Source: Photobacterium carnosum (GTDB lineage: Bacteria; Pseudomonadota; Gammaproteobacteria; Enterobacterales; Vibrionaceae). Taken from it: a DNA stretch of 64,000 nucleotides. Numbering within the stretch: the stretch's first letter is position 1; each line of letters opens with the position of its first letter. The notes beneath the pieces are model-generated. The model was given only the letters and a program-made list of their open reading frames with translations, was not told the DNA's origin and searched no databases. Below are positions 49,416-57,845 of this stretch, piece after piece. The stretch is from positions 1 to 64,000 of the forward strand of contig NZ_NPIB01000017.1 in the NCBI RefSeq assembly GCF_002849605.1, written 5' to 3'. The position numbers and the translations under genes were made by a program.

Positions 49416-49487
49416 TACTCAAATAAATCATAAATCAGCATGGTAGTACGAAAAATAAGCTGTTGATCTTTTTCCTTAAATTTTCGC

Positions 49488-49516
49488 TTTACAGCATCAG
49501 CTAACCTCGCTATTAT
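49488..49516 (+). promoter_or_regulatory. Promoter of the second tRNA cassette
   Basis: TTTACA, 17-base spacer, TATTAT, the same boxes as at 44727. The spacer differs from copy 1, so this part diverged while the boxes were kept. Confidence 0.8.
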
Positions 49517-49526
49517 GCGCGGCATT

Positions 49527-49617
49527 GGAGAGATGGCTGAGCGGTTGAAAGCACTGGTCTTGAAAACCAGCATATGTTTATAGCGTATCTAGGGTTCAAA
49601 TCCCTATCTCTCCACCA
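49527..49617 (+). tRNA. tRNA-Ser (UGA), second copy
   Basis: Identical to 44766-44856, same acceptor stem and anticodon TGA. Confidence 0.97.
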
Positions 49618-49657
49618 CATTCTAGAAATTTGATGTAATCGAGTTTCATACAGAATT

Positions 49658-49734
49658 GGAGTGGTAGTTCAGTTGGTTAGAATACCGGCCTGTCACGCCG
49701 GGGGTCGCGGGTTCGAATCCCGTCCACTCCGCCA
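49658..49734 (+). tRNA. tRNA-Asp (GUC), second copy
   Basis: Identical to 44897-44973, anticodon GTC, encoded CCA. Confidence 0.97.
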
Positions 49735-49743
49735 ACACAACGA

Positions 49744-49776
49744 ATCCTCGTCAGAAATGACGGGGATTTTTTGCAT
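49744..49776 (+). terminator. Terminator of the second tRNA cassette
   Basis: Same stem as after copy 1 (AATCCTCGTCA/TGACGGGGATT) with T-run. Confidence 0.88.
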
Positions 49777-49820
49777 CTGGCTTATTTAAATTACAATCAA
49801 CCATTTGTAGTATTTTTCTA

Positions 49821-49922
49821 TGATTGCGGTCTGTTGTGCAGAGGAGCGACTGATTTTCGGGATGGAAAATCCTGTCCACTTCACAACATAACGAATCCTC
49901 GTCAGAAATGTGAGGATTTTTT
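49821..49922 (+). pseudogene. Decayed tRNA-Asp copy with its own terminator
   Basis: TGATTGCGGTCTG and the following T-arm and acceptor remains (CGGGATGG.., TCCTGTCCACTTC) mirror tRNA-Asp with many changes. The downstream hairpin AATCCTC/GAGGATT with T-run is the same terminator type. It resembles the relic after copy 1, suggesting both cassettes once had a third tRNA. The rest of 49923-50123 is AT-rich and empty. Confidence 0.65.
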
Positions 49923-50123
49923 GAATAAATATTATTAATAAATTTTTTGGTTTAGCTGTTATATATCTAAATATAATATTTGTACGAAAGGCTATATTGA
50001 ACTGTTCTTATATTTTAATAATAGCAAAATATGAAGGGAGCTGTAACGAATGAAAATAGGTGATAAATGATACTAATTTAAGAAAATCAATAAGTTGAAT
50101 TAGTATCATTTATAGTAATAGCA

Positions 50124-50228
50124 TTAAGCGCTATGATGTTTTCTGTTACCTTCAGTTGTTAAACGAGCATTGCCGTGAGAATGAATACGACGTTTGCCTT
50201 TACATGTTTTGATATCACCTTTAGCCAT
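50124..50228 (-). CDS. Small ribosomal protein THX-like
   Basis: A 34-residue basic protein: MAKGDIKTCKGKRRIHSHGN, then ARLTTEGNRKHHSA. The start M-x-K-G-D-x-K-T-x-K-G-K fits the THX/S31 family of tiny 30S proteins that sit in the head of the subunit. AAGGATT precedes the ATG. It is too short for many gene finders. The C-terminal half (SHGNARL..HHSA) is less typical, so the identity is probable, not certain. Confidence 0.7.
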   Translation of the reverse strand: MAKGDIKTCKGKRRIHSHGNARLTTEGNRKHHSA

Positions 50229-50510
50229 GAGAAATAATCCTTTTTAATGAAAATATAAATAATAGAGAAGAAGAAATCATCTTAGAACTATTAATATTTA
50301 ATTCAACATGGTGAAATATTGCTTATAAAATCAGAGTGTAAATATAAGCGGACACTATTAATATTTTATTGCACTATTCTTAATATATATTGAGATATCA
50401 GCTTATAGTTAATATATAATTGCATTATTCGATTGCTTTATATTAATTTTTTCTCAGTTTTAAATTTATCTTATTCTTATACAATAAGAAATGAGCTGAA
50501 AATATAATGA
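50229..50510. other. Intergenic, AT-rich
   Basis: 282 bp without a supportable gene or hairpin; it presumably holds the promoter of the THX-like gene. Confidence 0.5.
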
Positions 50511-52163
50511 TTATTGCCATTTTATTATATGATTATTATTCCAAGTATCATCAATTGTTGCATAGTGCTGCTCTAAAACATGACGTTTTATTTTTAACGT
50601 TGGTGTTAAAATACCATTTTCAATGCTCCATGGTTCTTTGATCATCAGTACGCCCTTGATTTTTTGATGTGATTCAAGTTCGGTATTTATTTTTTTAATG
50701 ATAGTTTGAAGTTTTTTTTCATACCGAGACTGATCGAATTGAGCATAGTTATGAGCAACGGCTAACAATATAGGTGCGGTCATTCCTGAACCAATTAAAC
50801 ATACCATTTCAAAATGACCCAGATCCATTAAGCGTTTTTCGATCGGCACTGGTGAAACAAATTTTCCTTTAGCTGTTTTAAACGTATCTTTTTTACGGCC
50901 TTGAATAGTTAAATAACCGTCATTATCTAAGCTGCCAATATCACCGGTATATAACCAGCCGTCATTATCAAAGCTTTCTTGGGTTGCTTGTGGATTATTA
51001 TAATAGCCACTAAATAAGCCTTTACTGCGTACTAAAATTTCTTTATCTGCCGCAATTTTTAACTCAATACCGGGACCTGCATTACCGACAGTACCTATTT
51101 TGTCACTGCGATAAGGATGATTAAGAGTACTGTAGGCAAATGATTCTGTCATTCCCCATGCTTCGGTAATATTAAGCCCAATACTTTCATACCAAGATAA
51201 TAATCCCGCTGATACAGGAGCGGATCCACAGCCAAGGACGCGTGCTTGATCGAGTCCTAATCCTTGCGCTAATTTACGTTTAATTAATGTCGAAATGAAT
51301 GGGATTTTAAGTAGAATCTTTAATTTAGCTTGTGGCAGTTTATCTTGGATCCGTTGTCGGAATAGGGTCCATAAACGGGGTACAGAAACAAAAATAGTCG
51401 GACGATGCATTTTTACATCATCAATAAAGGTATCGAGAGATTCAGGAAAGGCGACCTGTAACCCTGACATAATCGAAGATCCAAAGATATAAACGCGTTC
51501 AGTAATATGGGCTAATGGTAAATAAGAAAATAACCGGTCATTACTTTTTAAGCCAATATGCTCAATAATTTTTTGTGATGACCAGACAAAAGCGCCATAA
51601 GTTAACATTGCGCCCTTAGGCATGCCTGATGTACCTGAAGTATAAACAATCGACATTAAGTCAGTATCATGATGCGTTCTACATGCAGTTGTCGGTGAGT
51701 ATTGCTCAATAAGGTCGTCGAATTGATATTGACATGTTGGTGTGCCGGGATAAGACAAGGCAATCGTAGGAATTGTAGCATGGCTGGTTATGACTTCATT
51801 GACGGCTGTTGGGCTATCTAGTTTTCCGATAATGATTAATGCTGCATCACTATGATCAACACAATGAGCAATGGTATCAGCCCCGGCAGTGGGAAAGATG
51901 GGCACACTAACATAACCGCCTAACATCATGGCTAAATCACAGATAAACCATTCGGCACAATTTTTAGAAATCAGCGCAATACGCTCACCGGGTTGAATAC
52001 CGAGTTGTTGAAATGCGGTAACTAAACGTTGAGCTTTATCCGCAACACTTGCATAAGTGTAATTAACAAATTGACGATTGATAATTTGCTTTAGATAAAC
52101 ATCGTCAGGACGTTCGTTGGCCCATTTAATGATCATATCAGCAGGTGTTTGCAGTTGAGTCAT
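50511..52163 (-). CDS. Long-chain acyl-CoA synthetase-like AMP-binding protein
   Basis: A 550-residue adenylate-forming enzyme (fatty acid + ATP + CoA). The P-loop-like signature YTSGTSGMPKGAM, the LPLAHITERVY segment, AWGMTES and the YTGDIGSLD block are intact. The late G-R-K-K-D-T-F-K-T-A-K-G-K-F segment carries the catalytic Lys. It is of the large FACS type with LPLAHxxER. The ATG at 52163 follows CGGAG. Monocistronic. Substrate length is not visible. Confidence 0.87.
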   Translation of the reverse strand: MTQLQTPADMIIKWANERPDDVYLKQIINRQFVNYTYASVADKAQRLVTAFQQLGIQPGERIALISKNCAEWFICDLAMMLGGYVSVPIFPTAGADTIAHCVDHSDAALIIIGKLDSPTAVNEVITSHATIPTIALSYPGTPTCQYQFDDLIEQYSPTTACRTHHDTDLMSIVYTSGTSGMPKGAMLTYGAFVWSSQKIIEHIGLKSNDRLFSYLPLAHITERVYIFGSSIMSGLQVAFPESLDTFIDDVKMHRPTIFVSVPRLWTLFRQRIQDKLPQAKLKILLKIPFISTLIKRKLAQGLGLDQARVLGCGSAPVSAGLLSWYESIGLNITEAWGMTESFAYSTLNHPYRSDKIGTVGNAGPGIELKIAADKEILVRSKGLFSGYYNNPQATQESFDNDGWLYTGDIGSLDNDGYLTIQGRKKDTFKTAKGKFVSPVPIEKRLMDLGHFEMVCLIGSGMTAPILLAVAHNYAQFDQSRYEKKLQTIIKKINTELESHQKIKGVLMIKEPWSIENGILTPTLKIKRHVLEQHYATIDDTWNNNHIIKWQ

Positions 52164-52361
52164 AAGCACTCCGATTGATAATGGACCATAATTGTTCGTG
52201 TTATTATAATGTTAAATTTAAGCTGTTATGTTCATGATAGTCAAGCGAGATGATATGAGTAAATGCGTATTATAATGGCTTGTAAGAAGATGATTTCACA
52301 TTAACCACTTGAATTATAATAACTTGTATTCATATTGATGTATGGGGGATTGGGTGTTTAA

Positions 52362-52407
52362 CTTACTCAATTTATGTGTCTTATGTGATATTGATAAATT
52401 GAGTAAG
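52362..52407. repeat. 14-bp perfect inverted repeat between the kinase and synthetase genes
   Basis: CTTACTCAATTTAT and ATAAATTGAGTAAG are perfect complements around an 18-base loop. The following T-run is weak on the minus strand. It could be the terminator of the minus-strand kinase or a site for the promoter of the synthetase. Confidence 0.6.
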
Positions 52408-52433
52408 GGTATTAAAGAGAATAATAATGATAA

Positions 52434-53687
52434 TTAAGCAGTAATATAATGTTGAGCTTGAGTGTGTAGTTGCTGATATTGCGCTGTTTGTTGATCTTGA
52501 TTGTGACAAATAGACAATAAATCTTCAATAAAGTAACCGACAGCTCGCCATTCAATAATGGCAATTTTTTGTTGCTGCTCAATGGTTAAATCATCATAAA
52601 TAGATGCCGCCCCAAAATCACCCACTAAAATATTAGCATTGTCGTCAACCAATACGTTATGTGCATAAATATCACCATGAGCTACACATCGTGTTTGCAT
52701 ATGGCTAATTACCGCTGTCATTTGTTCAACAATTGTCACTATAGCTGCAATTGACAGTGTAAATTCAGCAGGAAATGTGTCACGAGTGCAAGTAATGAAT
52801 GTTGGCGGTAATCCAAGATTATGATAATGCGCGGGAATTAAAGCCATTATTAATGCGAGATAATTGGGTTCACTCACTTGTGCTAATGATGCCACTAAAT
52901 TGGAGTGCGCGCCTGTTTTTAAACACGCATTTAATTCATCTTGTGGATAACCGTCAGAGGTAACTTGTCCTTTAAAGACTTTGACGGCAATATCGTTATT
53001 AAGTTGATGTGGGTTAGAACGCCATTGAGCCAAAGATATAACCCCCGAAGCCCCTTGTCCTAATACTTTATCTAGCTGGTAATCACTTGAAGCAACATAA
53101 GGCAGTGAATTAGTCACATGTTGGTGACGATTGAAATCATTTCCTGAAAAAGCAATCCATGCTAATTTTGGTAAATCTAATAATTGATCTGGAAAGACAG
53201 TTAATGCATTTGCGGATAATCTAATTAATTGTAAGTTAACTAATTTATCCATAGAAAGCGGTAGCGCCGTTAGGGCATTACCCGCTAGCGCCAGTTTTTG
53301 TAAATGAATACAATCGCCAATGGCTTCAGGAAGTGCGGCTATTTTATTGTCAGTTAAGATTAACCAACGTAATTTTTTAGGCAGTGCAGCTGCATTAACA
53401 GTAGTAATCTTATTTGATTTAAAACCGATCATTTCAAGATTAGGACAAGCCCCTAAAATGGTAGGTAATTCAGTGAAATTGTTATTTGAAATAAAAAGAA
53501 TACGTAATTTAGTGAGCTGACTGAAACTCTTAGGTAAATGGCTTAATTGGTTGTTAGTCAGATCTAATACTTCTAAGCTGCTCGCGAGCGTTAGAATCTC
53601 TTTAGGAAAGTGTGTCAGTTGTTCGCTTAAAGTTAAATATGTGGCGCCTTCAAGTTGGCCTGAGCGTAATTGTTCTAACGTATGCAA
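52434..53687 (-). CDS. Leucine-rich-repeat protein kinase
   Basis: A 417-residue cytosolic protein. Leucine-rich repeats of about 23 residues (L-x-x-L-x-L-x-x-N-x-L-x-x-L-P) cover roughly residues 35-190. A eukaryotic-type kinase domain follows from about 203: G-loop GQGASG (210-215), ATP-binding Lys in AVKVFK (K236), catalytic loop H-G-D-I-Y-A-H-N-V with D339 and N344, and DFG at 357-359. The catalytic HRD is HGD. No membrane span. Such proteins are seen in some Vibrionaceae and other Proteobacteria; targets are unknown. The repeats suggest a protein-binding role. Confidence 0.87.
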   Translation of the reverse strand: MHTLEQLRSGQLEGATYLTLSEQLTHFPKEILTLASSLEVLDLTNNQLSHLPKSFSQLTKLRILFISNNNFTELPTILGACPNLEMIGFKSNKITTVNAAALPKKLRWLILTDNKIAALPEAIGDCIHLQKLALAGNALTALPLSMDKLVNLQLIRLSANALTVFPDQLLDLPKLAWIAFSGNDFNRHQHVTNSLPYVASSDYQLDKVLGQGASGVISLAQWRSNPHQLNNDIAVKVFKGQVTSDGYPQDELNACLKTGAHSNLVASLAQVSEPNYLALIMALIPAHYHNLGLPPTFITCTRDTFPAEFTLSIAAIVTIVEQMTAVISHMQTRCVAHGDIYAHNVLVDDNANILVGDFGAASIYDDLTIEQQQKIAIIEWRAVGYFIEDLLSICHNQDQQTAQYQQLHTQAQHYITA

Positions 53688-53918
53688 AATCGTCTCATTT
53701 TTAATTGGATATAATTTATAGACGCTATTGTAAAGATTTTAAAGAGTTAGATCACGACTACTGTAGAAGTTTACAATTTCATTAAAACATGGTTATAAAG
53801 TGGTGGTTGTTTAATCAATAATTCGAGTAAACTAGTACAATTCAGCCATAGGTCATGGTTGGTTATAAGTAAATTACCGCAATGTTATGCGTGTAGAAAA
53901 ATTATCATTGAGGGTCGT

Positions 53919-54638
53919 GTGCTAAAGAACGTTATTTGTCCATTAATGCTAGTGTTAACATCAATCAGCTGCGCCCGCGCAGAATCATTATATATCCCAT
54001 CATCAACGTATGCATTATATCCACCGACAGGCAGTCGTACTGTTAGTGACGTTATGAGCCGTTATTCACCTTTTGTTGAGCCTCGATTAAAACGGTATTT
54101 TGATAATGTCGGATTACACTATCCGCCACAAAATATTGCCTTATTTGCGATGAAACAAGAGCAGAGTGTGGAATTGTGGGCTAAAGAAAAGGATAAATGG
54201 TCTTACGTAAAACGTTACGATATACAAAAAATGAGTGGGCACACGGGACCAAAAATGCGTGAAGGTGATAAACAAGTCCCCGAAGGTATTTATCAAGTGT
54301 CTTTGTTAAACCCAAATAGCCGTTATCATTTATCAATGAAGCTTAATTACCCTAATGCATTTGATCAAAAATATGCACAATTAGAAGGACGGACTTCACC
54401 TGGGAGTAATATTTTTATTCATGGGAAACAAGCATCGGTTGGCTGCTTAGCAATGGGCGATTATGCGATTGAGGAATTGTTTTTATTAGCTGAACGTACG
54501 GGTATTGATAATATAGAAGTATTGATTAGCCCGCATGATCCAAGAAAAGGTCGATTATTAGCCGCAAATACGCAACCTTATTGGACTAAAATTTTATATC
54601 GTGACATTGAGCAACATGCAAGAAAATTTAATCGTTAA
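53919..54638 (+). CDS. L,D-transpeptidase YafK-like
   Basis: A 239-residue exported YkuD-fold enzyme. A signal peptide precedes about residue 20 (start LKNVICPLMLVLTSISCARA). The catalytic motif I-F-I-H-G-K-Q-A-S-V-G-C-L-A-M-G carries the His and Cys pair of YkuD enzymes. It resembles YafK-type murein L,D-transpeptidases, which in E. coli (DpaA) can detach Lpp from peptidoglycan. The start was placed at GTG 53919; an ATG at 53859 would give a longer, unlikely N-terminus. Transcribed alone, divergent from the kinase gene. Confidence 0.83.
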   Translation: MLKNVICPLMLVLTSISCARAESLYIPSSTYALYPPTGSRTVSDVMSRYSPFVEPRLKRYFDNVGLHYPPQNIALFAMKQEQSVELWAKEKDKWSYVKRYDIQKMSGHTGPKMREGDKQVPEGIYQVSLLNPNSRYHLSMKLNYPNAFDQKYAQLEGRTSPGSNIFIHGKQASVGCLAMGDYAIEELFLLAERTGIDNIEVLISPHDPRKGRLLAANTQPYWTKILYRDIEQHARKFNR

Positions 54639-54768
54639 TAATGTGGGTTAACCCTAGTTAAGCGAAAAACATTTTGTAATACTACAGCGAGCCAATATTC
54701 TTGACACGATTATTTCGAGTAAAGTGTATTATCGTTGCATAAAATGATTAGAACAGAGCCAACGCATT

Positions 54769-55230
54769 ATGCCCAAGCGTAGTAAAGAAGACACAGAGAT
54801 CACTATTCAAACCATTATGGATGCAGTGATTGAGCAAATACTGACCTTAGGTTACGATAAAATGTCGTATACCACCTTGAGTAACCAGACTGGAATTTCA
54901 AGAACAGGTATTAGCCACCACTTCCCTAAAAAGCAAGATTTTGCTCATGCTCTTGATGGACGTCTCTATCATCTCTTTGTTGATAAGTTGGATCTAACCG
55001 GTGATTTGCAGGTATTTGCAACAAGCTGGTCTGCTGCATTGGAAGATGAAAAATTTCGCGCAATTTTACGATTATTATTTCATCATATTTCTTCAGCTGA
55101 AACATCACATGAATTTGCTCATCATGGCATTGAGCGTTTGTTTATGCTTTGTGAGCAACGTTACGGTAAACAAAGCATTGTTGAATTAGAGTGTTTATTA
55201 GGACGTTCATTAATTCGTTTAGCGCGTTAA
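54769..55230 (+). CDS. TetR-family regulator
   Basis: A 153-residue regulator, short for the family (usually 180-220). The helix-turn-helix MSYTTLSNQTGISRTGISHHFPKKQDF lies at about residues 31-57 and the ligand-binding helices follow. A hairpin terminator lies between it and the export operon, so it is probably a separate unit that controls that operon; that is inference from position. Confidence 0.8.
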   Translation: MPKRSKEDTEITIQTIMDAVIEQILTLGYDKMSYTTLSNQTGISRTGISHHFPKKQDFAHALDGRLYHLFVDKLDLTGDLQVFATSWSAALEDEKFRAILRLLFHHISSAETSHEFAHHGIERLFMLCEQRYGKQSIVELECLLGRSLIRLAR

Positions 55231-55271
55231 TTATTGCTTATTGAATAACGGTGATTTTTTGACTAAATATT

Positions 55272-55301
55272 AATAGCCCACATTATTGTGGGCTATTTTG
55301 T
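55272..55301 (+). terminator. Terminator of the TetR gene
   Basis: AATAGCCCACA/TGTGGGCTATT, TTAT loop, TTTG tail. Confidence 0.85.
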
Positions 55302-55451
55302 TTGTCGATTAAAATGACATTTATGTTTTGCTTAATAAACGATAATTAAAATAACGTAATATTTTAATTATCTGTTAAAATTTATCGTTTTAGAGTATCT
55401 GCTCTATATTTATAATTACGCATTGGCTGGAAAGAGGTTAAAGGTTCGTAC

Positions 55452-56867
55452 ATGAAAATTAGGCCATTGATGGTGAAGCATCTGACAATTGCATTATTCG
55501 CAATCGTACCAATGGTACAGGCAGCCCCCGTCAGTTTTAACGATGCATGGTATACTGTAGTAACCCAAAATGATGGTTTAGCCGCAGATCGTGCCAGTGT
55601 TGAACAAGCACAATATATGCAAGATGCAGCTAAAGATTTGTATTTCCCCAAGGTGACCGTTGGGGCAAATTACACCCGTTTAGATCATGATATTAAATTA
55701 TCACCAGCGGATGTTTTTAGTAGTACATCTGCCTCAAATACTGACATTGGTAAAGTTATTAATAACATTATTTCTAACTCACAATTAAATTCTGCTTTGA
55801 CTTCAAATATCTCTGATCGGGATGTGTTTACTAGCTCTATTCGTGCGATTTGGCCAATATTTACTGGTGGTCGTATTAACGCTGCGCAAGATATTGCTCA
55901 AGGTAAAACAGATCAAGCAAAATACATGCTAGCAATGCAACAACAAGCAAAATTTGAAGATTTATCCCGTTTTTATTTTGGGGTTGTATTAGCAAAGAAT
56001 GTATTACAAACACGGACAGAAGTTGCAACTGGCTTAAAACATCATTATCAAGATGCGGTTAAGCTTGAACAGCAAGGTCAAATCGCGCGAGTTGAGCGTC
56101 TACAAGCGCAAGCTGCGTATGATAAAGCCAAAGTAGAACAGCAAAAATCCCTTCGCGATTTAGAAATTGCCCAAGTTGCTTTAACACAGCTATTAAAACA
56201 ATCAACACCAGCGATGCCATCGACAGGGCTGTTTATTAATAACTCACTGCCACCTATGTCTGCTTTTGTTGATAAAACTTTAGCGACGTATCCCGGTTTG
56301 CATATTTTGGATGCGAAGCGTAAGCAAGCGGGTGGCTTGATTGAAGTTGAACAAGGTAAATATTATCCTGAAGTCTATTTATATGGTGATTATAATTTGC
56401 ATGACAGTGGTAGTTTAGCCGCAAAAATGGCCCCTGATTGGGCGGTTGGTGTGGGTGTTAGTGTGCCATTAATTGATAACTCTGGTCGTTCAGGCAAATT
56501 AAGTGCTGCCCATTCAATGGTGACACAAGTTAACCATTTACAAGCACAAGCTCAGCAAGATCTAACAGTATTAGTTGAAAAAACTTACCGTGAAGCGAAA
56601 CAAGCATTAGAAGAATATAACGGCCTCGCATCTAGCTTGGCATTGGCGAATGAAAACAGTTTATTGCGAGAAAAAGCCTTTGGACAAGGGTTATCAACAT
56701 CATTGGATGTTGTCGATGCTGAACTTTTTGTTGCCAGCATTAAAACGCAACGTTTAGCGGCCGCTTATCAATATGTAGCTTGCTTAACTCGCTTGCTTGC
56801 TATTAGTGGCGAAATGAATACATTTAAAAATTATCAGCAATACCAAGGGATCGAGGTCAAATTATAA
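55452..56867 (+). CDS. TolC-family outer-membrane channel
   Basis: A 471-residue protein with a signal peptide (residues ~1-24, MVQAAP) and the long helical barrel pattern typical of TolC-like outer membrane factors. It forms the exit duct for a tripartite pump. Its stop overlaps the start of the HlyD-like gene (TAATG), so translation is coupled. First of four genes. Confidence 0.85.
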   Translation: MKIRPLMVKHLTIALFAIVPMVQAAPVSFNDAWYTVVTQNDGLAADRASVEQAQYMQDAAKDLYFPKVTVGANYTRLDHDIKLSPADVFSSTSASNTDIGKVINNIISNSQLNSALTSNISDRDVFTSSIRAIWPIFTGGRINAAQDIAQGKTDQAKYMLAMQQQAKFEDLSRFYFGVVLAKNVLQTRTEVATGLKHHYQDAVKLEQQGQIARVERLQAQAAYDKAKVEQQKSLRDLEIAQVALTQLLKQSTPAMPSTGLFINNSLPPMSAFVDKTLATYPGLHILDAKRKQAGGLIEVEQGKYYPEVYLYGDYNLHDSGSLAAKMAPDWAVGVGVSVPLIDNSGRSGKLSAAHSMVTQVNHLQAQAQQDLTVLVEKTYREAKQALEEYNGLASSLALANENSLLREKAFGQGLSTSLDVVDAELFVASIKTQRLAAAYQYVACLTRLLAISGEMNTFKNYQQYQGIEVKL

Positions 56868-57841
56868 TGAGTAAGTTAAAAGCAATTGCAGTTGCTATTC
56901 CTGTTATCGCAGTGGTTGGATGGCTCGGCTATACCTTTTGGCATGCTTATCAGCCGCAACCTGAACGTATGCAAGGTCAAATTGAAGCCCAACAATATAA
57001 TATCGCGTCTAAAGTACCTGGGCGTATTGATAAAGTCTTAGTACGTAAAGGCGATGAAGTTCAGCCTGGACAATTAATTTTTACCATTTTAAGCCCTGAA
57101 ATTGACGCTAAATTAGAACAAGCACAAGCAGGAGAACAGGCTGCAGGTGCACTAGCGCAAGAAGCAGAAAAAGGTGCACGTATTCAACAAATTGCGGCAG
57201 CGAAAGATCAGTGGGGGAAAGCCAAAGCGGCAGCCGCATTGATGCAAAAAACCTATGTTCGGATTAATAACCTTTATAAAGACGGTGTATTAGCAGAACA
57301 AAAACGTGATGAAGTGTATACCCAATGGCAAGCCGCTCAATATACAGAAAGTGCTGCTTTCCAGATGTACCAAATGACGAAAGAAGGGGCTCGAGTTGAA
57401 ACTAAACGTGCAGCCCAGGAAAAAGTAAAAATGGCAGCAGGGGCTGTTGCTGAAGTTCAAGCCTATGTTGCGGATACTAAAATAAGTAGTTGGCATAAAG
57501 GTGAAGTGTCACAAGTGTTGCTGCATGATGGGGAATTAGCACCACAAGGTTTCCCTGTGGTTAATATTATTGATATTAGCGATGCATGGGCTGTCTTTAA
57601 TGTGCGTGAAGATAAATTAAAGGACTACCTAGAAGGTAAAACTTTTGAGGTCACTATTCCTGCTTTAGGTCATAAAAGTTATCAATTAAAAGTCACTCAT
57701 GTGGCAGTCATGGGCGATTTCGCTACTTGGCGTGCAACTGATACCGCCAAAGGTTTCGATATGCGAACATTTGAAGTTGAAGCTCGTCCAACTCAACCTA
57801 TTAGTGGTTTACGAGTCGGCATGAGTGTGATTGTTGAGTGA
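56867..57841 (+). CDS. HlyD/EmrA-type membrane fusion protein
   Basis: A 324-residue adaptor. A single N-terminal span (about residues 6-25) anchors it to the inner membrane, then the lipoyl-like block KVPGRIDKVLVRKGDEVQPGQLI, a coiled coil and the second lipoyl half follow. It links inner-membrane permease and TolC channel. Resembles YhiI-type adaptors that pair with ABC-2 permeases. Confidence 0.87.
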   Translation: MSKLKAIAVAIPVIAVVGWLGYTFWHAYQPQPERMQGQIEAQQYNIASKVPGRIDKVLVRKGDEVQPGQLIFTILSPEIDAKLEQAQAGEQAAGALAQEAEKGARIQQIAAAKDQWGKAKAAAALMQKTYVRINNLYKDGVLAEQKRDEVYTQWQAAQYTESAAFQMYQMTKEGARVETKRAAQEKVKMAAGAVAEVQAYVADTKISSWHKGEVSQVLLHDGELAPQGFPVVNIIDISDAWAVFNVREDKLKDYLEGKTFEVTIPALGHKSYQLKVTHVAVMGDFATWRATDTAKGFDMRTFEVEARPTQPISGLRVGMSVIVE

Positions 57842-57845
57842 TGAT

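Larger units (their letters stand above)
49520..49780. repeat. 261-bp direct repeat, copy 2 (tRNA cassette)
   Basis: Identical to 44759-45019. Flanks beyond 49519 and 49780 differ from copy 1. Confidence 0.95.
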
